DNA of 64,000 bases, taken from positions 504,001-568,000 of the forward strand of contig JASJOG010000111.1 of NCBI GenBank assembly GCA_030142905.1. The letters are read 5' to 3'. Positions 61,143 through 64,000 of this stretch are shown here, one piece after another; within the stretch, counting starts at the first letter, position 1; each line of letters begins with the position of its first letter. The DNA comes from Heliopora coerulea. Taxonomy: Eukaryota > Cnidaria > Anthozoa > Scleralcyonacea > Helioporidae. The translations under genes and the position numbers were made by a program. The notes beneath the pieces were generated by a model. The model did not search any database and was not told the DNA's origin. It saw only the letters and a program-made list of their open reading frames with translations.

Positions 61143-62606
61143 ATGTATACAACACAAACACAACCCTTGTTAGGGAACAATGCAGAAGCTCAAGTGCTTT
61201 CTAAATATCAACTGCAAAAGAAGCATCAAATAAAGGTTATATTGTGACAGAAAAAAATCAAGAAGCAATATCAGGTCATCCAAAATTATTCCCATTGCCT
61301 TTAGCTATAATGAGAAGTTTCTCGAAAAATAACATCATAGACAGCAATTGGCAAGTAATAAAAGCTACAGAAGGGAGTTTAGCAGATTCCTATTCTTTGA
61401 AAAGTCATCTTTCACAGGATTGTTAATTAAAATTCAAGATTGTTATTTTTCTGCAAAAATCACATTGAAAAAGGAAACAATTTATTAAATGATAGCACTT
61501 TGGTTGATTATTTACCACGTCCTTCAAATACATGGGCAAAATCGATTGAATTGGCTGTTAACGGAGTCAAAGTGACAATAGCACACAAATAATTTAGAAA
61601 TTTCTTATACACCGGAAAAGGAACTCAACATGACCTTGAAGGAATCAATTTAGGGTATCTCGACACACCAGGAAATTTGATGTCAATGAATTTAGTAAAT
61701 AATGATAACGAAGGGGTAGCCATATTCGATTTGAATAAAGGTGGTAAAAAAAAGGAGACAAGCAATAGTAAACAAAACCGATGTCATTGTCATTGATGAT
61801 TTACTCATTCCGCTTTTTAATGATGGCAATCAATACATTACTTCATCAAATAATTTGAGTTTGAGATGGACGAGAGCTTGGAAAAAAAATACTTTGTGTA
61901 AGCAAATACAATTATGATGGATATAATTTATGTTATATAGCAGGAGGTGGTGGTACACGAGAACAGCAAGCGGTAACTGATACAGACATTCACATTAAAG
62001 ACTTTGAGTTACACTTAAAATACTTGACACCGAGTGATCAAATTAAGAAAAATTTGAATTTCATGTTGGAAAGAGCAGACGGGATGGTAAAATCATATAT
62101 CATACAAATGCGTTGCCTTGTGAAACCTCATGACAAAGGAACAGCCAATGTCAGTTTCACTGACATTTTCAATGGTTCTCTTCTCTATCTTTATTTTTTC
62201 TTCACCATTCGAAGAGATTACAACAATGGTAGTGTACACATACCGTTTACTCGTATGGACTGGGAAGACAACTAATTTTCAGCTAACAGTAAATGGAAAC
62301 GTTTGTGGTCCTGTTATAAAATACAGCAAACAAGCTTATTGTCATTTACATAAGATGTTACATCTAACTGATGAAGAATCATTACCATTTAGCTACGATG
62401 AATATGAAGAAGGGTTTGCGATAATTGGTTATGAAATTCCGCCCACTGAAGATTCTCAATTAAAAGTATTACCAATCGAAACACAAGGTGAATTATCTAT
62501 AGATATCACCTTTGATGCTGAAGCTGGTGTAAGTCCTTCACATCACCTTATTCCGAAATTGATTAAATTGTGGTTTTGCAAGAGTGCCTTTTTTTATCTT
62601 TTTTGA
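61143..62606 (+). pseudogene. Hexon-like major capsid protein (F54H12.2-like)
   Basis: It starts MYTTQTQPLLGNNAEAQVLS and is broken into at least six frames. Diagnostic pieces in order: LVDYLPRPSNTWAKSIELAV, RQAIVNKTDVIVIDDLL, DTDIHIKDFELHLKYLTPSD, YIIQMRCLVKPHDKG, LTVNGNVCGP, LPFSYDEYEEGFAIIGYEIP and TQGELSIDITFDAEAG. The yegya(i/l)xG(y/f)dl..d ... GnLri.l.F.. ending is the mark of this capsid family. About 480 codons, double jelly-roll expected. Forms the virion shell. Confidence 0.7.
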
Positions 62607-62627
62607 ATTAATAATAATAGAAAAAAA

Positions 62628-62765
62628 ATGAAACGATGGTCAGGAAAGACAAAACGAAAAATATTCAAAATAAAGAGCATCAAACGTTTAGTACCGTTTT
62701 CTTTTACTCCTTATAAAACTTTTTTGAAAATAAGACGTCGACCATTCCCATTACATACAAAATAA
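62628..62765 (+). CDS. Small very basic protein (45 aa)
   Basis: MKRWSGKTKRKIFKIKSIKR followed by LVPFSFTPYKTFLKIRRRPF. Intact. Lys/Arg-rich and short, like DNA-condensing core proteins. Lies 22 bp after the capsid stop codon. Confidence 0.4.
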   Translation: MKRWSGKTKRKIFKIKSIKRLVPFSFTPYKTFLKIRRRPFPLHTK

Positions 62766-62770
62766 AAAAG

Positions 62771-63840
62771 ATGGAAAATCAATTGGAGCTTGAAAAAACC
62801 GAACTATTGAAACCAAAAAATGAATTAAAAGAAAAAAATAAACAAGATTAACAACAACAGTTTCAATAAAACTGCCTCAGAAATATGTTATAGCGACAAT
62901 AATGATGACAAAAACCTTAATGAAGAAGAAGATAATGAAGAGAATTGTGATACCGATGATGATGATTCAAAATTCTGGTATTCCAAAGATGACGAAGTTC
63001 TTATGTTAAAAATTTTAAACTGAATAGTAAAAAACAAGGAAAAAAAGGGAAAAAAAGCAATTTCCTAAAACAATTAAACACCTTTCTCAATAAACTTCCT
63101 CAAAAAAGAGCAAAAATGTTAGATAAAAGTTTTGTCACAAAAATACGGAAACTTTGCATGTCAATCATTTCCAAGGACATACCTCTACGAATAGATTCCT
63201 ATGAAAACAAATTACTATATAAAATCGGGAATAAATCTCAAAAACATTGATGAAAAAAATACTTTAGTCAAAAACATTATATTACACAACGTGTTAAATA
63301 AAGCCAAAAAAGAAAGCATGAGTGTTAATTTGATTCAAAAATTACAAGTCGTCAACCCGACCAGGATAAGTAAGCTAATTTGGACAAACAGAATTTCAAA
63401 GAAGACTTAAAAGATCTTGCTTTAACGGAATTGTTAGAAGAAAGAAAAAACATTCAAAGTGCGAAAAAATCTTCACAAATTCAAGAATTCCTGAAAACTA
63501 ATTATTTGCAAAAAGTCAACAATTATAAAAAAAAATGCTACAATTTACGCTCCAAACCCTAGTGATGCTAATGAAGAAGATGGTGGATCACCATCATCAC
63601 CTCCTCCCCTTAAAAAATCAAAGACTTTACATTTTACCCAAAGCCAAAAAGATTTGGAAAAAAAAACTTTCAAGATCTTCAAAGGGTCATATTGTTTTTC
63701 CATCTGGAAAAATAATGAAAGTGAACTATGACGATTTTATACATGACTTTAGAAATAACATAAAAAAAACTTTACACACGTTGTCGCAAAGTGACATTAA
63801 TTTATTAGCAAAAGAATTAAATAAAGAATTTAGAAATTAG
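62771..63840 (+). pseudogene. Acidic-to-basic helical protein of the second Polinton lineage
   Basis: Starts MENQLELEKTELLKPKNELK, then after stops and frame changes an acidic run (EEEDNEENCDTDDDDSKFWY), a basic block (KKSNFLKQLNTFLNKLPQKR), helical pieces (FVTKIRKLCMSIISKDIPLR, KLQVVNPTRISKLIWT, LALTELLEERKNIQ) and a Pro/Ser-rich piece (EDGGSPSSPPPLKKSKTLHF). The acidic-basic layout fits a scaffold- or core-type protein, but I do not recognise a family. Possibly two genes. Confidence 0.35.
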
Positions 63841-64000
63841 ACAATCTTTTCAAACCTCTTCTTCTGCCACTACGACCAATCCAACTACCTCGTCTTGGTT
63901 AACTCAGTTTACAGAAAAAGTATCTCCTTTAAGGTGTCTTTTTGAAGATTCTGAAGAACCAAAACAAACAAAAAAAAGACCAAAGTACAGCTACAAAAGA

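Larger units (their letters stand above)
60231..64000 (+). mobile_element. Second Polinton lineage, plus strand, running off the window
   Basis: A run of plus-strand ORFs with a hexon-like major capsid protein (61.14-62.6 kb) of the type called F54H12.2-like in nematode Mavericks, flanked by very basic small proteins as in adenovirus/Polinton core-protein regions. It differs from the capsid type in the 13.9-24.9 kb element, so it is a separate lineage. No terminal repeat was seen at the left border, which abuts BEL/Pao sequence. Confidence 0.65.

Overview
This 64-kb window is AT-rich, intron-bearing metazoan DNA made almost entirely of transposable elements and endogenised virus-like elements. 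There is no operon, Shine-Dalgarno or other prokaryotic layout. The mix of Polinton/Maverick elements, Crypton, IS630/Tc1-mariner, hAT, a THAP-type transposon, Penelope-like, Copia, Gypsy, BEL/Pao, tRNA-derived SINE pieces and (TA/TAGA)n microsatellites fits an AT-rich invertebrate. A cnidarian is my best guess, by family resemblance only. I found no convincing single-copy host gene.

Layout. 1-10.6 kb: a decayed Polinton-like copy (LamG-like protein, accessory ORF, acidic protein, capsid, packaging ATPase, small proteins), interrupted by a Tc1 element (540-1959, TA duplication), a Crypton (2635-4466) and a TTF-finger hAT (6644-9545). 10.6-13.86 kb: fold-back repeats, a LINE tail and a hAT-like relic. 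13,862-24,930: an 11-kb Polinton-like provirus with ~83-bp terminal inverted repeats and a matching 6-bp target duplication. It carries capsid, penton-like, ATPase and integrase genes and about ten conserved small ORFs, but no recognisable DNA polymerase or protease. 25.1-26.0 kb: a fold-back element. 26.4-29.85 kb: a Penelope-like element with GIY-YIG endonuclease and a head-to-head inverted 3' copy ending in a hammerhead-like motif. 29.85-32.3 kb: little recognisable.

32.3-38.5 kb: a TA/TAGA microsatellite tract colonised by TA-target elements. The main one (33,409-38,222) is a 4.8-kb transposon with a spliced DDE transposase on the minus strand and a convergent spliced accessory gene on the plus strand. 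38,698-47,130: a THAP-type transposon (8.4 kb) that has swallowed two hAT transposase genes in opposite orientation and a probable solo LTR. 47.1-49.8 kb: a Polinton-type DNA polymerase B relic split by a 1977-bp hAT-ended element (exact 8-bp duplication). The cargo of that element is an intact two-exon OTU/vertnin-like gene followed by a hammerhead-like motif. 50-54.3 kb: weakly recognisable virus-like ORFs, a tRNA-Lys-like sequence and an integrase tail. 54.4-60.2 kb: Penelope, Copia, Gypsy and BEL/Pao fragments joined end to end on the minus strand. 60.23-64 kb: the start of a different Polinton lineage on the plus strand, with a hexon-like capsid protein, running off the window.

In a working Polinton the capsid, penton, ATPase and integrase genes would package and integrate the element. 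Here nearly all carry frameshifts, stops or deletions, so these are relics. The least damaged coding units are the OTU-like gene at 47.9-49.0 kb, the membrane protein at 18.4-19.4 kb, and the Penelope ORF, which has two nonsense changes.
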